From: Galbula dea
Lineage: Eukaryota; Chordata; Aves; Piciformes; Galbulidae
DNA: 64,000 nucleotides
Reading direction: 5' to 3'
Assembly (NCBI GenBank): GCA_013399015.1
Contig: VWZX01002271.1
Span: forward strand, 124,001 to 188,000
Made by a program: the position numbers and the translations under genes
The notes under the pieces: generated by a model
Databases searched by the model: none
Seen by the model: the letters and a program-made list of their open reading frames with translations, nothing else
What the model was told of the DNA's origin: nothing
Shown here: positions 25,100 through 38,004 of the stretch, in pieces
How positions within the stretch are numbered: the stretch's first letter is position 1
Layout: the number at the start of each line of letters is the position of its first letter

Positions 25100-25587
25100 A
25101 ATATGATGCTTCTATCTTGTGTGTATGCACATGTACATGTACCCATACCTCTTTTATTCCACTGCTTCAGGAATAGTTGCATCTTCTAGGCTTGCTGTAC
25201 ACCAGGGGAAAAGCTCAGCATTAAGCCATAGCAAAACAGAGCCTATTGCAGGATTTAGCCAAGTACAGAAAGTGTCATTGATTGCTCCCTGGAGATGCAT
25301 CATTTCTAATGAGAGTCCTAAAATGTTAGAAGATGATAACATAAAACTCCACAGAACTCCTGGAGTTTGCAGACTTATTACCATACTGTACCCACCTTGT
25401 GACTGAGGGGGGAGAGGGAACCTAAATAATCCTTTTCAAATGGGATTGTTGATGGGGGAAATGTGTTAAAATGAAGCTGTTGGCAGAACACTGTTAGCTT
25501 ATGAATTATACATTTAATTAAGGCAAGCTAAACTGGTAGGTTCTGAAACTTCTGATTTACTGTGCCTTATTACAGACAGAATTTGAG

Positions 25588-26150
25588 ACCTGCTCAGGCT
25601 GTTGGGTGCTGGCAGTGAACTTCTTTCTCTCTAGTCTAAATCTCTCCTCTTTGAGTTTAAAACAATTACCCCTTGTCCTGTCACAACAGGCCCTGCTGAC
25701 AATCTGTCTCCATCTTTCTCATAGTCCCTCTTTAATTACTGAAGGGCTGCAATAAGGTCACTCTGGAGTCTTCTCCATGCTGAACAACCCCAGCTCTCTC
25801 AGCCTGTCCTCAAAAGACAGGGGTTCCAAGCCTCTGGTCCATGTCTCACCTGTGTTGAGGACTCCAGATCTGGCCCCAGCACTGCAGGTGAAGTCTCCCC
25901 AGAGCAGAGCAGAGGCAGAATCCCCTCCCTGACCTGCTGGGGACACAACCCAGGACACTGTTGGCTTCTGGGCTGTGAGAGCACATTGTTGGGTGATGCC
26001 CAGCTTTTCGTCTGCAGGTACCCCAAATTCCTCCTCTGCAGGGTTGCTCTCCAACCCTTCATCCCCCAACCTGTTTTCACATTAGGGATTTCCTCAACCC
26101 AAGTGCAAGGACCTTGCTCTTGGCCTTTTTGTACTTCATGAAGTTCATTA
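25588..26150 (-). mobile_element. CR1 LINE, internal fragment (minus strand) lacking the tail
   Basis: Holds inverted CR1 blocks CTTGTCCTGTCACAACAGGC, CTGAACAACCCCAGCTCTCT, GTGTTGAGGACTCCAGATCT and ACACAACCCAGGACACTGTT, out to GTACTTCATGAAGTTCATT. The 3'-terminal 150 bp are missing, so it was cut by a later event. Its 5' reach is similar to the copy at 10150. Confidence 0.88.
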
Positions 26151-26754
26151 TTAAGCAATGCATCGTGAAACACTGGGGAAAAAAAGGCAGAAGAGGCTTA
26201 GGAAGTTAGATCTGTTATGTGCTTCTTGTCCTATTCTAAGTATGGAAGATGAGGAGAAGGGTCAAATGTGCAGTAGGATCAAATATTAAATACTCTCCAA
26301 ACTATTTTTATGCAGCAAATAAGAATTCATAAGAATCTGTTGACAAAGCTCTGTGCTAGCAGTTCCTTTTTTCCACAGTCAGAGTGAAGAGAGGAGCCCT
26401 AACACTGTGACCAGCAACTGGCTCTCTGGATGTTCAGAGGGAAAGCATTATGAACAGAAATTGTTTACTAAAAGAGCTTTCTCATGGCATTGCAGCACTG
26501 CCATTCCTACTTAAAAAGAGGCTGAGCAGGAAAATGAAAGGTAGCAGGGGACAAAAACTTGGGTGACCTTCTGAAGTGGCTCAAAATGAGTTTAAAAGCA
26601 AAGCAATGCTTACCTTGCCTCTGCTAATTTGGGCATCTCCAGTGGTTTGCCCTGTAAGTGACTTGTTCTTCCAACTGGCAACATTGCACTTAAGCACTAA
26701 CAGGAAGCAGATGATGCTGGAAAGGATGTGTGATACATATCTGATGTCTTCTAG

Positions 26755-26958
26755 GCTTGTCCTATACCTGGATCTTCAACAATCAGACCTTACACCTTCA
26801 GGACGATAGTCGCCGCTTTGTTTCCCAAGAAACAGGGAATCTCTACATTGCCAAAGTAGAGCCTTCAGATGTGGGCAACTACACCTGCCTTGTCACCAAC
26901 CCCAAAGCAGAGCTAAGTGTGCAGGGGCCACCTACTCCTCTCACCCTCAGGAGCGATG
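26755..26958 (+). CDS. CNTN6: CNTN6 coding exon: second half of Ig2 and Ig2/Ig3 linker
   Basis: This 204-nt exon is phase 1 at both ends. It begins LSYTWIFNNQTLHL, carrying the core Trp of Ig2, passes RRFVSQETGNLYIAKVE, and reaches VGNYTCLVTN, whose Cys pairs with the one in exon 16223-16318. It closes with SVQGPPTPLTLRSDG, the short proline-rich linker to Ig3 seen in this contactin subgroup. Two N-glycosylation sequons are visible (NQT and NYT). The acceptor is CTTCTAG and the donor a perfect GTAAGT. Together with the previous exon it forms 300 nt, exactly 100 codons, as one symmetrical domain module. An ATG-initiated frame inside it is an artefact of ORF calling; translation does not start here. 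Confidence 0.96.
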
Positions 26959-28656
26959 GTAAGTGAGCTGGGCACGGTTGGCTGCCAACAGGCAGCACAG
27001 AGCTAACTGCTCCTTCTCCAGCTGTTGGATACTTATGTACAACCTCATGGAGGTAAAAGGCTCCATGTAAGGTGTTGTGTGGTGGGATATGATCCCACAT
27101 TTGCTACTGGGTGGAAGAAGTTGTGCAGTGAGCCATGATCCCACGTTTTTCTGCTGGATTTAAATGAGATTTTGAACTGTCAGGACAGGGATGCTGAGGT
27201 AAACAGATGCAAAGAAAGCAGTGCTCAATATCACTGAAAAATAGCAAGGGAATGTCAAATGGTATGTTAATATTTTCCATCTTATGGATGCCTGTGTTGA
27301 GGCTTAAATCTGGCAAAGCTTTCTAAATTTATCATGTAGGTCTAGCTGAAATATCAAATCTGGGAAGCTGTATCAACGTGAGTCATTGAGGTGAGAAACT
27401 CACCCACACATATACAAATACCTTCCTGGCAACACTTCTAATTAAATGTTTACAGTGAGAAATATATACCTGGGAAATCTTTACCCAAAGTTTGTTTTGT
27501 AAGTTTGCTCACCTAAATTTCAATATACTTCTGCTGTTTGCCAAGCAGTGGCAGAAATCAGGAACAAGAAGTCTGTATAGAGTTATGTTGCTAGGATAAA
27601 TAAATCTCAGCTGTCCATTACAGAATAATATTGCCACTGTGAGACTGTGCTGCTCTAGAAAATATTCAATTGGATTACCTAAAACAATTTATAATGCCAC
27701 AGCTCAAAACTTAATAATTTGCTACAAGCTGTGAGTCTAAATGCCTAAGATCTTTCCTAACTATTTATTTCCTTTTCATCACCCTGCTTTATTCCTTTTC
27801 TCAGACTACTTCTCTCTGTCTTTTTATCTTCTCCTGTTCACTTTGGTAGCCTCTGGACTAGGTCCTAAAGAGGCAGATCCTCTAAGGCAACAGTGCAAAT
27901 TCTATCTGCCAGACCACTGATCAATATGAAATAAGAATCAGTTAATTTTCAGTGTACAATCTGCCCTAAACTGATAATAGATTATCTCTGGTTTATCAGA
28001 TTTTCAGCCAAATTTTCTGATGTGATTATCTCTTCTAGTCCCATCAGCATGCCTCAAGCATAGAGCTCATCTTTGGATGTTTTGAAGTGGTTTTAATTGT
28101 TTTACAAGGACTTTGGACACAGAATTCCAACATTCTCTCTTGTACCCAGAACCACAGAATCATTTTAGTTGAAAGAGACCATTGAGATCATCAAGTCCAA
28201 CTGTTAACCCAACACTGTCAGGTCACCATTAACCCATGTCTCTCAGCACCACATCTCCTCAGTGGATGCAATCTACTCTACTCTATTCACTCACAGTGAC
28301 CATTATGAAAAGAGTTGCTTGGTAACACCTCTGAACAAAAGGTGTGACCCCTAAATAATCTCTCAAACATTAATGCACAAGTCCAACATCCATGTACAAG
28401 TAGAACCTCTATGAAGTCATGCTCTCCAACTCCCAAACACCTACAACTTAACAGATTTCACACAAGCTTTCAGCACTGGCTTGAATTTCACCCAGCAGGC
28501 TAAGCCTGCTCCATAGACATCACATGTTGATTGCTACAGGTGGAAGGTAACCTTCTAAACATTTTCATGCCAACCTTTCTTTTTTACACTGGAATTCTGT
28601 TGTACTAGACAGGTCTGAGGCTCCACTGGAGTGCTAGCTGTTTTGATGTTCAACAG
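26959..28656 (+). other. CNTN6 intron (1.7 kb, phase 1) between Ig2 and Ig3
   Basis: Short intron between strong GTAAGT and CAACAG sites. It carries one minus-strand CR1 tail (28150-28258) about 400 bp before the next exon; nothing else was recognised. Confidence 0.9.
28150..28258 (-). mobile_element. CR1 LINE, short 3' tail (minus strand)
   Basis: ACCACAGAATCATTTTAGTT, GATCATCAAGTCCAACTGTT, then a CAGCACCACATCTCC block. It belongs to the AGCCATGGAGATGTGGTGCT subfamily (copies near 3020, 38961 and 57817). Confidence 0.9.
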
Positions 28657-28759
28657 GTGTGATGGGGGAGTACGAGCCAAAGATTGAAGTACGTTTCCCA
28701 GAAACAACCTATGCAGCGAAGGGCTCCTCTGTTCAGCTGGAATGCTTTGCCCTTGGAAA
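28657..28759 (+). CDS. CNTN6: CNTN6 coding exon: first half of Ig3
   Basis: This 103-nt exon enters in phase 1 and leaves in phase 2. It reads VMGEYEPKIEVRFPET, TYAAKGSSVQLECFALG, then two bases of an Asn codon completed by the next exon. The Cys of LECFALG is the first Ig3 disulfide cysteine. VMGEYEPKIE is a signature shared by CNTN3, 4, 5 and 6, and the EVRFPET continuation is the form I associate with CNTN6. The acceptor is CAACAG after a T-rich tract and the donor is GTAAGA. No stop codon or indel is present. The exon is too short for a 60-residue ORF and was found by reading for contactin motifs. Confidence 0.95.
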
Positions 28760-28999
28760 GTAAGAGCTTTGTCTTTTCTTAAAATACAGGTTCTAACCCT
28801 GTTCTACACTGAGAAACAGTTGTTCTAGTTTGCAAAGTTTGGGGTTTTTTTGGTCAGAATGTGAATTTGTAAAACTTTTTGTAGCCTTCTCTCGGTTTGA
28901 TTGATTCTGCTCAATGTGTTCCCAAGGAAAGGAGAAAGTTATATCATAACTGAAGCTTACATGACTGCAGTTTGAAGGGAGGGAAGTGGAGGTAAAATC

Positions 29000-29592
29000 C
29001 TAGAACACCAGCATGGTGGGATTGGAAGGGACCTCTGGGGATCATCCAGTCCAATCCTCCTGCTGCAGGAAGGGAACCCTCAGCAGCTTGCCCAGGATCA
29101 CCTCCAGCTGGGATTGGAATCTCTCCACACAAGGAGACTCCACAACCTCTCTGGGCAGCCTGGACCAGGGCTCCAACACCCTCACACCAAACAAGTTTCT
29201 CCTTCTGTTCAGGTGGAACCTCCTGGCTTCCAGTTGGTGCCCAGTGCCCCTTGGGCTGTCCCTGGGCACCACTGAGCAGAGTCTGGCCACAGCCTCTTGC
29301 CCCCAGCCTGCAGCTCTTGCTCAGCATTGAGCAGCTGCCCTGTGGGGCTGCTCTTCTGCAGGCTAAGCAGCCCCAGGGCTCTCAACCTTTCCTCCTGCCA
29401 GAGATGCTCCAGTGCCCTCAGCATCTTCCTAGCCTCTGCTGGACTCTCTCCAGTAGTTCCTTGTCTCTTTTGAACTGGGGAGCCCAGAGCTGGACCCAGG
29501 ACTCCAGATTTGGCTTTACCAGTACAGCATAGAGGGGGATAAGAACCTCCTTTTTCCTTCTGGCCACACTCTTCTGAATGCACTCCAAAATA
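29000..29592 (-). mobile_element. CR1 LINE of a distinct subfamily, 3' fragment (minus strand)
   Basis: About 590 bp with different wording from most copies: ATCATCCAGTCCAATCCTCC, CACCTCCAGCTGGGATTGGA, TCTCCACACAAGGAGACTCC, TCCTTCTGTTCAGGTGGAAC, TGCCAGAGATGCTCCAGTGC and GGATAAGAACCTCC. It is GC-richer than its surroundings. The open frame of 150 codons on the minus strand (29209-29661) and its neighbours derive from it and do not form a host gene. Confidence 0.92.
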
Positions 29593-32500
29593 CCTTGAAA
29601 GTAGCTTTAACTCTGGGGTGATACCTGACTTCAGGTTCCAGCATTTAGTGTAACTGCACATTCACATCCAACCTGCATCAGAATAGGAATATTTTTCTGT
29701 GTGACCCCATTAAGAAGGAAACCTGGAGAAACAGGCTGTGCTGCAAGAACACACAGACTGTGTAGTATTGATTCACATGGCTCCCAGCACTCTTTTCTCT
29801 AAGGCAATGCTGAGAAGCCCTGGGAAGCTCTAGCAAGTGATCTTCCTGCTAAAATCTACCAATCTATTAGCTGTGTGGTATCTTATATTTTTCCTGGGTT
29901 GCTCATCCTGTTGTATTCATTTCCAGAAGTACTAGTGCATTCAAACAGTGAGGGATACTCTGTATTCAACCAGCAGATGGTTAACTACAGAAGTGTAACC
30001 AGCTTGTGAAAACTAGTCTTTCCAAAGAGCATCTGTTTTCCCTGGAAAAAGCTAAAATACCCTTAGATTGTTGACCTCTATTTAGTTTAAGTTTACTTTG
30101 ACAATCCATTTTAAGGCTGTAAGCTTGTAAAGTGTTTAGAGCTTTCCCAGAGGTTAAAAGCCTGACTTGCAGACAGCACAAATTAATCAAATGTTCCTCT
30201 GGAACCTACACTGAGAAGTAGAAAAATAAAGCAAATAACAAGTTAGTAAGAGGGGGAATGGCCTCCTCTTTAGATGAAATTCTTCTATAAACTAATCTTA
30301 GGGCTAATTTTTATCTAAGGCTGAAGACTGTATCTACAGAGTCATATTCAAAGACATAAGCATATTTTTTTTTGGCCCAGAACTGGCACAGACCTGCTAA
30401 AGCTGATTTTTTTCCCCCTTTCCAAATACTGTCAAGTGACTTCTCTCTAAATACCTCCTTAATTGTGTGTGAGTCAGTGCAGGCTTTACATTTCAAGTTG
30501 TCATTTCATATTTCCATCTGTTGCATGGAAAGCATTTAATAATGATGCACTGACTGCAGAAAGGCACTTCAGAGAGAGCAAATGATAGGTACAAACCAAT
30601 GCTGCCTTAGGGAAGGGGTAAGGATGGGTCATGTTAATGTGGCCCAGAGGTTTGGCTGGTTTAAGAACATCTTAGAGAGGGGAAAAAAACCAAGTGGAAT
30701 GAAAGGACATCTAGCTAATGAAATCCCTCAGTGAGCACAGCACCTTCTATTCTCTGCTTAGAAAATGGAATGGCTGAGAGGGTTAATGCAGCTCTAATAT
30801 GCATTTTCTCCTCCATGTAGAGGGCTGCAAACCAGTGCTGCCACACTTAACTGGAGTTGTACTGCATAAATAAATAAACCCCAGTGATCCACAGGCAGAA
30901 ACCCATTCTTCACAAATGTTGTTGTATCACACTGCTAACGTGCATCTAGCCTAGTGCCTGTGTCTGAGAGCTGCTGTTTGTCACTTAAAGGCTTTTTACT
31001 TGATGTTTTTGATACATAGAGTTCTAGTACAGAACTGTCCTGTTTTCAGCCTGTTTTTTTTTTTTCTCTCTGAACAGAGCCTTGAAGCCCATTTTCACTA
31101 ACATGTCCATCAGTGGAAAAGCTTTATTTTAGAGCTGGCATTTATATGGGAATAAAGCAAGAGAAACAGATTGTAGGTGAAATACTCTTAACTTATTAGA
31201 TAAGGCATGGAGGTGATTAGTGGCATTGTGAAAAGCTCCAAGTTTCCTACCTCCAGCTGCTTACAATTGTAGCTAGGCACACATAAATGCAGCAATGTGG
31301 CCATCTGCACCTTTAGATGCTTAAATTCCACTAAAACTCTAGCCTTTCCTATTGTCTGTTTGTGTTAAAATCAATTCTGCTCAACATTTGTTGAGCTCTA
31401 CCTCTGATCTGCCACCAGCACTAACGGTTATTATCTCTCTTGGATTTCAAAACTGCTTTCCCATTATCCATAATTTTCTATATTCATACTGTTAGGCCAC
31501 TGCTTCAGACAATGCTGTCAGCTGCTACTACCTCTGGGCTGTGAATAACAGAAATCTTTCCCATCTAAGGCAGATTATAGGCAACCTGCTGTGGTTTTGG
31601 TCTCCCAAAGTCTTAAATGAAAGTACTTTCCTGGTATTTAGAGAAATAGCATCTCTTCTTTTTTATATGGAACAGCAAATCACACCTATTGGACCTTGTT
31701 CAAAACACAGTTCCCCTTTTAAGACACCAGTACAAGAAGCCAGACTTTTGGCTGAGTTTTAAGATGTCTTTTTACCTGAGGGAACTCAAAGCTACCCAAG
31801 AAGTCCACCTTCAGCCAGGCTGTGGGGCACCCAGAGGGGAGTGTTTGCCACCTAGCCATGTTGCAAAGCTCTCCTTGGGCATTTAACATGGAAATGTCAT
31901 GACTGGCTCTCACAAATAGTCTTCTAGCCCAGTCATAAATGCTTGCTACCTTTGAGGAACATGAAAATAAAAAGGTCAAAGAGTCAGTATTTATTCCTGG
32001 GAAGAGGGTTTGGAGGGATGGATCCTGCCCAGACAAAAGTACTTGGGGTAGCTCTTGACTCTGAATCCTACAGTGTAGAGCAGAGACCACAAATGGTAGA
32101 GAAGACCTTTCAAAAGCAAATTAGTCCCCACTGTGGTGGGAATAGAGCTGGGCAAAAAGGAAAGTAAGCTCATGAAACTATCTGATGACTGGCAGGGGGA
32201 ATCTAAACACTGCACCTTATACTTAATCCTTTAAGAGGGAAAAATGAAATATGAAATAGTAGCTCAACTGTTTCAAACACTGCAGCCTGTGGCAATTCAA
32301 CAGAAGAGATGAGGCTTTGTGTTCTGCACTAATATTCATTATGCTGACAGTATTTAATGCTATGTCAGTATTAAAAGTTGTGTTTTGGATCAAGCTATAT
32401 TAATCATGCCATACATCTAGATTATTATTCACTGTGTCTTTGAGGGGATTGAGTACCATAGAAGGAGTTATGTTCAGCTGAGTTACACTGCTGTTTTCTC

Positions 32501-33012
32501 TAAGTTTCTTCCAAAATACCTTCTTTTTTCTTTCCTGGTGCACAAATAAGGGTAGACTCTGGAATGAAAATCAGCAAAGTAGCTTCCCTGTCTGGTGCAC
32601 ACATTTATTAAACTGTCTGTGGTTTACATTTTTCTTCATTCTCTTTCAAAGTTCCAGAAATAATCCATTCAGAATCCCTGCAGATGGGCCATTGCCAGCT
32701 GAGGTTGTAAAGAGCATATGTGAATAATATAAACCAGGATTTCTTTCAACACAGAATATTCATCTTTCATGGGAAGACCTCCTGTATTGCTGTAAATGCA
32801 TTCGGGGAAGGGATTTTCTAGGGGCTGGTAGTATAAGCAGATAATCACACAGCTACAAAGGGGCTTCTAAATAACCATCTTTACTGAAGTTACTTAAAAA
32901 TGCCAAGCTTCACTTCTTCATTAGAAGGCTATTCTAGTGTATTCTCAAGGAGTTTAGGAAGGAGGCTATGAAAAGATCAGTTGCAGGATTCTGTAATGAA
33001 GGACATATGAAT

Positions 33013-33424
33013 CAGCACCTCTGCTACGAGGACAGAGTGAGAGAGTTGGGGTTGTTCAGTCTGCAGAGGAGAAGGCTCCCAGGAGACCTTCTTGTGGCCT
33101 TCCAGTATCTGAAGGGGGCTACAAGAGAGCTGGGGAGGGGCTTTTTAGGAGGTCAGACAGTGATAGAAGCAGGGGGAATGGGTGTAAGCTAGAGGAGGGG
33201 AGATTTAGGTTGGATATTAGGAAGAAGTTCTTCACTATGAGGGTGGTTACACACTGGAACAGGTTGCCCAGAGAGGTTGTGGAAGCCTCATCCCTGGAAG
33301 CTTTTAAGACAAGGCTTGATGGGACCCTGGACAACCTGATCTAGTGGGAGGTGTCCCTGGCAGTCAGGGGGGTTGGAACTGGATGATCTTTAAGGTCCCT
33401 TCCAACTCTGATGATTCTATGACT
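33013..33424 (+). mobile_element. CR1 LINE, 3' fragment
   Basis: CAGCACCTCTGCTACGAGGA, GAGAGAGTTGGGGTTGTTCA, AGAAGGCTCCCAGGAGACCT, GAAGAAGTTCTTCACTATGA, a GAACAGGTTGCCCAGAGAGG block, then GGAACTGGATGATCTTTAAG and a GATGATTCTATGACTCC tail. Confidence 0.94.
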
Positions 33425-34337
33425 CCTGCCAGCACAAGTGAAGTTTGCCACTTTCAGCCTAGGTTCCTGATAGAGCTAACACTTGAAGAGATGAACAAGC
33501 AGCTCTGGAAAAATCCTCTCTCACATGAAGGTGAGTGGCTTATGGCCACAGGAGAATGAGGCACAGTACCAGAGAACTTTGCTGCTTTGCTGTTTCCTAA
33601 GTGATACATCAGGATGATTAGAAGCCTGAGTGCTTTAATTAGGATGCCCCTTGGATCCTCATTCTTCCTTGTGTCAGCAGCTGAAGCAGACACAATAGCA
33701 GCTTTTGAACCTTAGCTTGGGCTGATTTGTTTAACGAGGCTTGCTCTTCATCACCTAAGCTGTAGATTCAGTTTTATTGTCAAGTGCCCTCAGAAGCATA
33801 GGACTAAAGATGAGGCACAGGTGCAATGCATTATCTACCTCCTGAGTCTTTGCTGCAAGAAGGTGGAACCTTCATCTTGGTGTGGGCTGTAAGGCTGCAA
33901 ACAAATTAATTCCATGTTCAGAGTGACAAGACTTGTCACCAATCCAAAAATATTTCCCATCCCCTTTTCTTTCTGAGTTGGGAACTGATGGCTTTGTGAT
34001 TCTGCTGCCTGTATGGTAGCATATAAATTAAATTAGTGCTCCTTGATGCTCTGAAGGTTTCAAATAAGCTGTGGATTTATGTACAAAGACACTCATATTT
34101 ATGCACTGTTTTCTTATTTACTCAGGTGAAAGCAAGGCTTTGCCTATGAAGTGTAATAAATCTGAAAAGTGTACTCATTGTTTCTTTATATATTCTCAAA
34201 CTTTTTAGACCAGAGCAGTTACCTATTTTGGTCTGGTTATTGGTAGTGACTAAATGAAAAAGAGACCCAGACCAGTTGCAGGAACACCCCAAATTTACAT
34301 GAGAACTTATCAGTAGCAGTGTAAGATACTGGCCTTC

Positions 34338-34414
34338 AGAATCACAGAATCATTAAGGTTGGAAAAAGACCTCCAAGATCATCAAGTCCAACCACCAACC
34401 CTACAAAACCTCAC
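34338..34414 (-). mobile_element. CR1 LINE, 76-bp tail (minus strand)
   Basis: AGAATCACAGAATCATTAAG, GTTGGAAAAAGACCTCCAAG and ATCATCAAGTCCAACCACC. It is heavily 5'-truncated. Confidence 0.92.
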
Positions 34415-36479
34415 AAGGCTATACTTATTAAACTAGGATTTGTATATATTCACCTGTACTTAAAGGACAGTTTCACTTCTTAAAGCATCAGCTTGTAAAA
34501 TAGGTGATTTGGTGCAAAAAAAGCAATTTCATGAAAGCAAATGTAAAATTTAGATTCACAGAGGGGGTTTTTTTTTTTACCTTGAAAAGTTTCATATGGC
34601 CTAAAAATATAAACTAACATCAGAAGAAGGTGAAAGCAGCCAAAAACTTGCCTTCTACAAGATGCAGTTGACTGAAGAAGCTGGAAAGCCTGTGATGATG
34701 AGTAGTCAGCAAAGTCAGTGAAGAAATGCAGATCTTTTCAAGCTGCTGTGATAACAAAGGTCCTTCCCATGGATGATGGCACATAGCTGAGCTACAGATC
34801 CTCCTGCAGCCTGCTCATTTAAGCTACAGCTCAGGCTGATGAGATGCTGCTTGTCCCGACAAATGAATTCCCTCTCCTGATAAAACCAGACCACCTGGTG
34901 CAAGGCTCCCTGGCAGCAGAACAAAATGCTGTTAACTATTTATTGTAATTAGGCATTTAAAGGCAGCAAAGTTGATGAACCAAACTTTGAAGTTTCTGTG
35001 TCATTCTGCTACAGTTCACAGCAGAGGGAGTGTGTTTCAAACACCCTCATGTCTGGCCAAAAATTAGGTGAGTTTGCCTTGAAACATCCCCAAGGATGTC
35101 ATTATAAGTATGTGGTGTGGATAAGGGAAGCAGGACAGCATCTTCAGCTCAAACCTTGGCAAACTTGACTTGACAAGTTGACAGAAGTGGCTTTTCTCCA
35201 CAGAGCCCTGCCTCTGGCCTTGGTGTCACTGTTGACTTTTCTCTTATTACTGACTACTCATGAATAAAGAAACAAATGCCTAATAGAAGAGGAAATATTG
35301 AGATGAAGCACTATCAGGTAGCAGAGCATGAAGGAATACATCTAATTGATGTTTTTCTTCTCCTGTATTGCTCTTATGCTCTTAGTTTCCTTTAATCTTT
35401 GTTACAAACAAAAAGAAAACATCCAGAAGAGATGCCTTTAAAGTAAGTAGTTAAATGCTTCTGGCACACAAAGCACTGCATGCTTCTGCTATACAGTAGC
35501 TCTTCACCCACTGTTTAGTATGCACAGTGCTTTAAAAGCTATTTGTGCTCTCCTTCATGTCATCAACACTCTGCATCAATCCATCCCCAGACTGCCAAAT
35601 ACCTCTGGCTGTTTTCCTGACATGGCAACAGTGGGACAGACCTCTTCTGCATTTCTTTTCAGTGGAAGTAACTTCGGTTTACAGGAATTCTGCATGAATA
35701 ATGCCATGCAAGATTTGTGGAGGAAGCAGCACCTCTTAACAGACCAACAGGAAAAAGAGACAAACCCTTTTAGTGTTCCTAGAAAGGAATGCTACTAAAC
35801 AAGTTTGCATCTGAAATAGCTTTTGGTCTCACAGTGAAAAGCAAGTAATAAAGGGGGTGATGACAATTACTGTTGACAAAAGGATCTGGAGTTTCAACAC
35901 CTCTCTGGGTCTTGAATCAAAATGGGAAATAGAATAAGAAAATCTGAGTTTTCTATCTTGTTCTTTCACTGGTTAATGATGTCTGGCATGTCTTTTCTCT
36001 CTCATTTATAGTAAATTATTCAGCCATTTCAGAGGGGTAATGTGGTAGTCAGAACTTGTGTATGTATGTCTATATGAGATATCCACATACCTGTGCACAG
36101 TTAATACCAGAAAAACTAAAGCAAGTTACTTACAGTTCCAAACCATTTTCACAGGCTTTTCTGCTATGGTGGCAAATTTAAGGCAACTAGAAAAATTATT
36201 ACACTGTTTAAGCAGCTCCTGGAGATTCCTGCATTAGATTTGTGGTCATGGGACTCTGATTTTCTGGTTTCTGAAGACAGAGGAAGGGCAGAATGAAGGC
36301 TCTCTTGCCTAGCTGAACTCCCACCAGCAAGAGGAGAATATTTACAGACTTCCAGTGCACCCTTCCTAACTTTCAAGCTTAAATGCAGAACTAAGCAAAT
36401 TTGTGGGATTTTTATTCATTGTATGTTAGAATGGTTCAACTGTAAATTGTTCTGGACATACTCTATTGCTGTTAATGTT

Positions 36480-36697
36480 ACAGAATCCCAGACTGGTTTT
36501 GGTGGGAAGGGACCTTTAAAGTTCATCTAGTCCAACTTTCCTGCAGTCACCAGGGACATCTGCAACTAGATCAGGTAGCTCAGAGCTCCAGGCAACCTGA
36601 GGTGGAACGATTCCAGGGATGGGACATCTCCCACCTCACTGGGCAACCTGGGACAGGCTCTCACCACCCTCAGTGTAAACAATTTCCTCCTTCTTTT
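36480..36697 (-). mobile_element. CR1 LINE, 3' fragment (minus strand)
   Basis: ACAGAATCCCAGACTGGTTT, TTCATCTAGTCCAACTTTCC, CAGGGACATCTGCAACTAGA, GATGGGACATCTCCCACCTC and CAGTGTAAACAATTTCCTCC. It belongs to the GAGAGGTGGGAGATG subfamily. Confidence 0.93.
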
Positions 36698-38004
36698 ATG
36701 TTTGCAGTTACTCTAACACATGCCCAACTCTTCAATCCATGCACTTTGCTGAGTGCTGACACTTCTCCCAGGATCTTCTGCCTTTGGGTGAACTTGCTAA
36801 TATCATAGCCACATGGACTTAAATGCAGACATTAGGTCTAAAATTAAGCCTAAACTTAGCTGTGTTGAGTCATTTGTCCATTCTGTCCATTTGTGACTCA
36901 TTTTTGTTGCTCAATAGGAAAGGATTTAAACCAGGGCCCTACATGATTTAAGGTTTGAGCAGTCACAGCCTCTGCTAAAAAAGGAATAAATACTTTGTAA
37001 GCCAGTGCTTCAGGCCAGAGGCCTTGGGGGCTGGCAGACAAGGCCAATGGGGGGTCCTAATTTCCATGAAAGTTCTGGTTTCAAGTCCAAAACTGAAGAT
37101 TTGCCCTCGATGTGACTTCCCATGGAAAAGAAATCAACATTTAGCCAAAGCCTCTCTCAAAAAAAGCTGTTCAGAACATCTTGTCTGCTTCCAAAAAGCA
37201 GCTTACTTGAGTTTGCAGAAGCAGAAAGCAACTGTGAAATCCAAGAGTATTCATATTCCAAAGTGTTTTGGTGCATAATCGATCATGAAAGCAAGACTTG
37301 TATGGTTTGGGATATCCCCAGGAATGCAGCTGCCTTCACACTGGACTAGTTTTTTCTTGTATTGTCTAGAATACATTGATCCAAATAGAAATGAAAATGA
37401 TAGAAAGCCACAAAAACATGAGACAAGAAATATTCTCTTTTGTCTCTATCTCCTTTCAGCCTCCATGCCTCATGCTTTCCACTTCCTCTCTCCACAGCCT
37501 TTCTGCCCTCCTCCACCATGGATCCTATTTTTTAGAGCTAGATTTAGTGGTATTTTTAGCTCCTTTGAATGTGTGTCCAATGTTTCCTATTATGAGGTGT
37601 GAAAAAACCTCTAATGCTACAGGGAATTTGTTTGCTCTGAAACCCAGTCAATAATTCAGTGCTTCTGTGGTGTTTATTTGGACTTTCAAAGTCATTCCTT
37701 CAGTGTCACAGTGTTTAAAAACACCAAGTTTCAGCCCTAAGTAAGAGTTACTGTAGGGAAAATCCAAATTAGCCTAAGAAGTAATCATAGAAAGGACTTC
37801 ATCCCACTGTTGGACTTGTGCCCCTAAAGGAGATGGACAGGTTATAAAATCTCTCTTTCTCTGTCACACTTAAAGAAAACTTATTCAATTGTCTTTTAAG
37901 AATATTATTACTCTTACAAAAACACTTTACAGTATCTTTTTGGGGGGGGGTTAATGCTATCACAAATGCTCTCTCCTCTTCTCTAATGAAATGCCATGAT
38001 TTAG

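Larger units (their letters stand above)
16319..26754 (+). other. CNTN6 intron (10.4 kb, phase 1) inside Ig2
   Basis: This intron runs from donor GTAAGA to an acceptor TCTTCTAG. It holds four CR1 fragments (22233-22443, 22930-23319, 24635-25099, 25588-26150), a local duplication near 18270, and otherwise unremarkable AT-rich sequence. The stretch 16320-22230 is almost free of recognisable repeats, which contrasts with the CR1-rich 3' half. No RNA gene or extra exon was recognised. Confidence 0.85.
28760..38004 (+). other. CNTN6 intron (9.2 kb, phase 2) inside Ig3
   Basis: This intron lies between GTAAGA and an acceptor ATGATTTAG with a modest pyrimidine tract. It contains four CR1-type fragments (29000-29592, 33013-33424, 34338-34414, 36480-36697) on both strands. 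The remaining sequence is AT-rich with T or A runs, for example near 31057, 34569 and 37942 (a G run). No exon or RNA gene was recognised in the intervening blocks 29600-33000 and 34420-36470. Confidence 0.85.

Noticed and set aside
25125..25150. Small imperfect palindrome GTATGCACATGTACATGTACCCATAC
   Set aside because: A short alternating purine/pyrimidine stretch of this kind is common in AT-rich introns. No function is supported.
29209..29661. 150-codon minus-strand frame
   Set aside because: It lies mostly within the CR1 at 29000-29592 and does not resemble a host protein.
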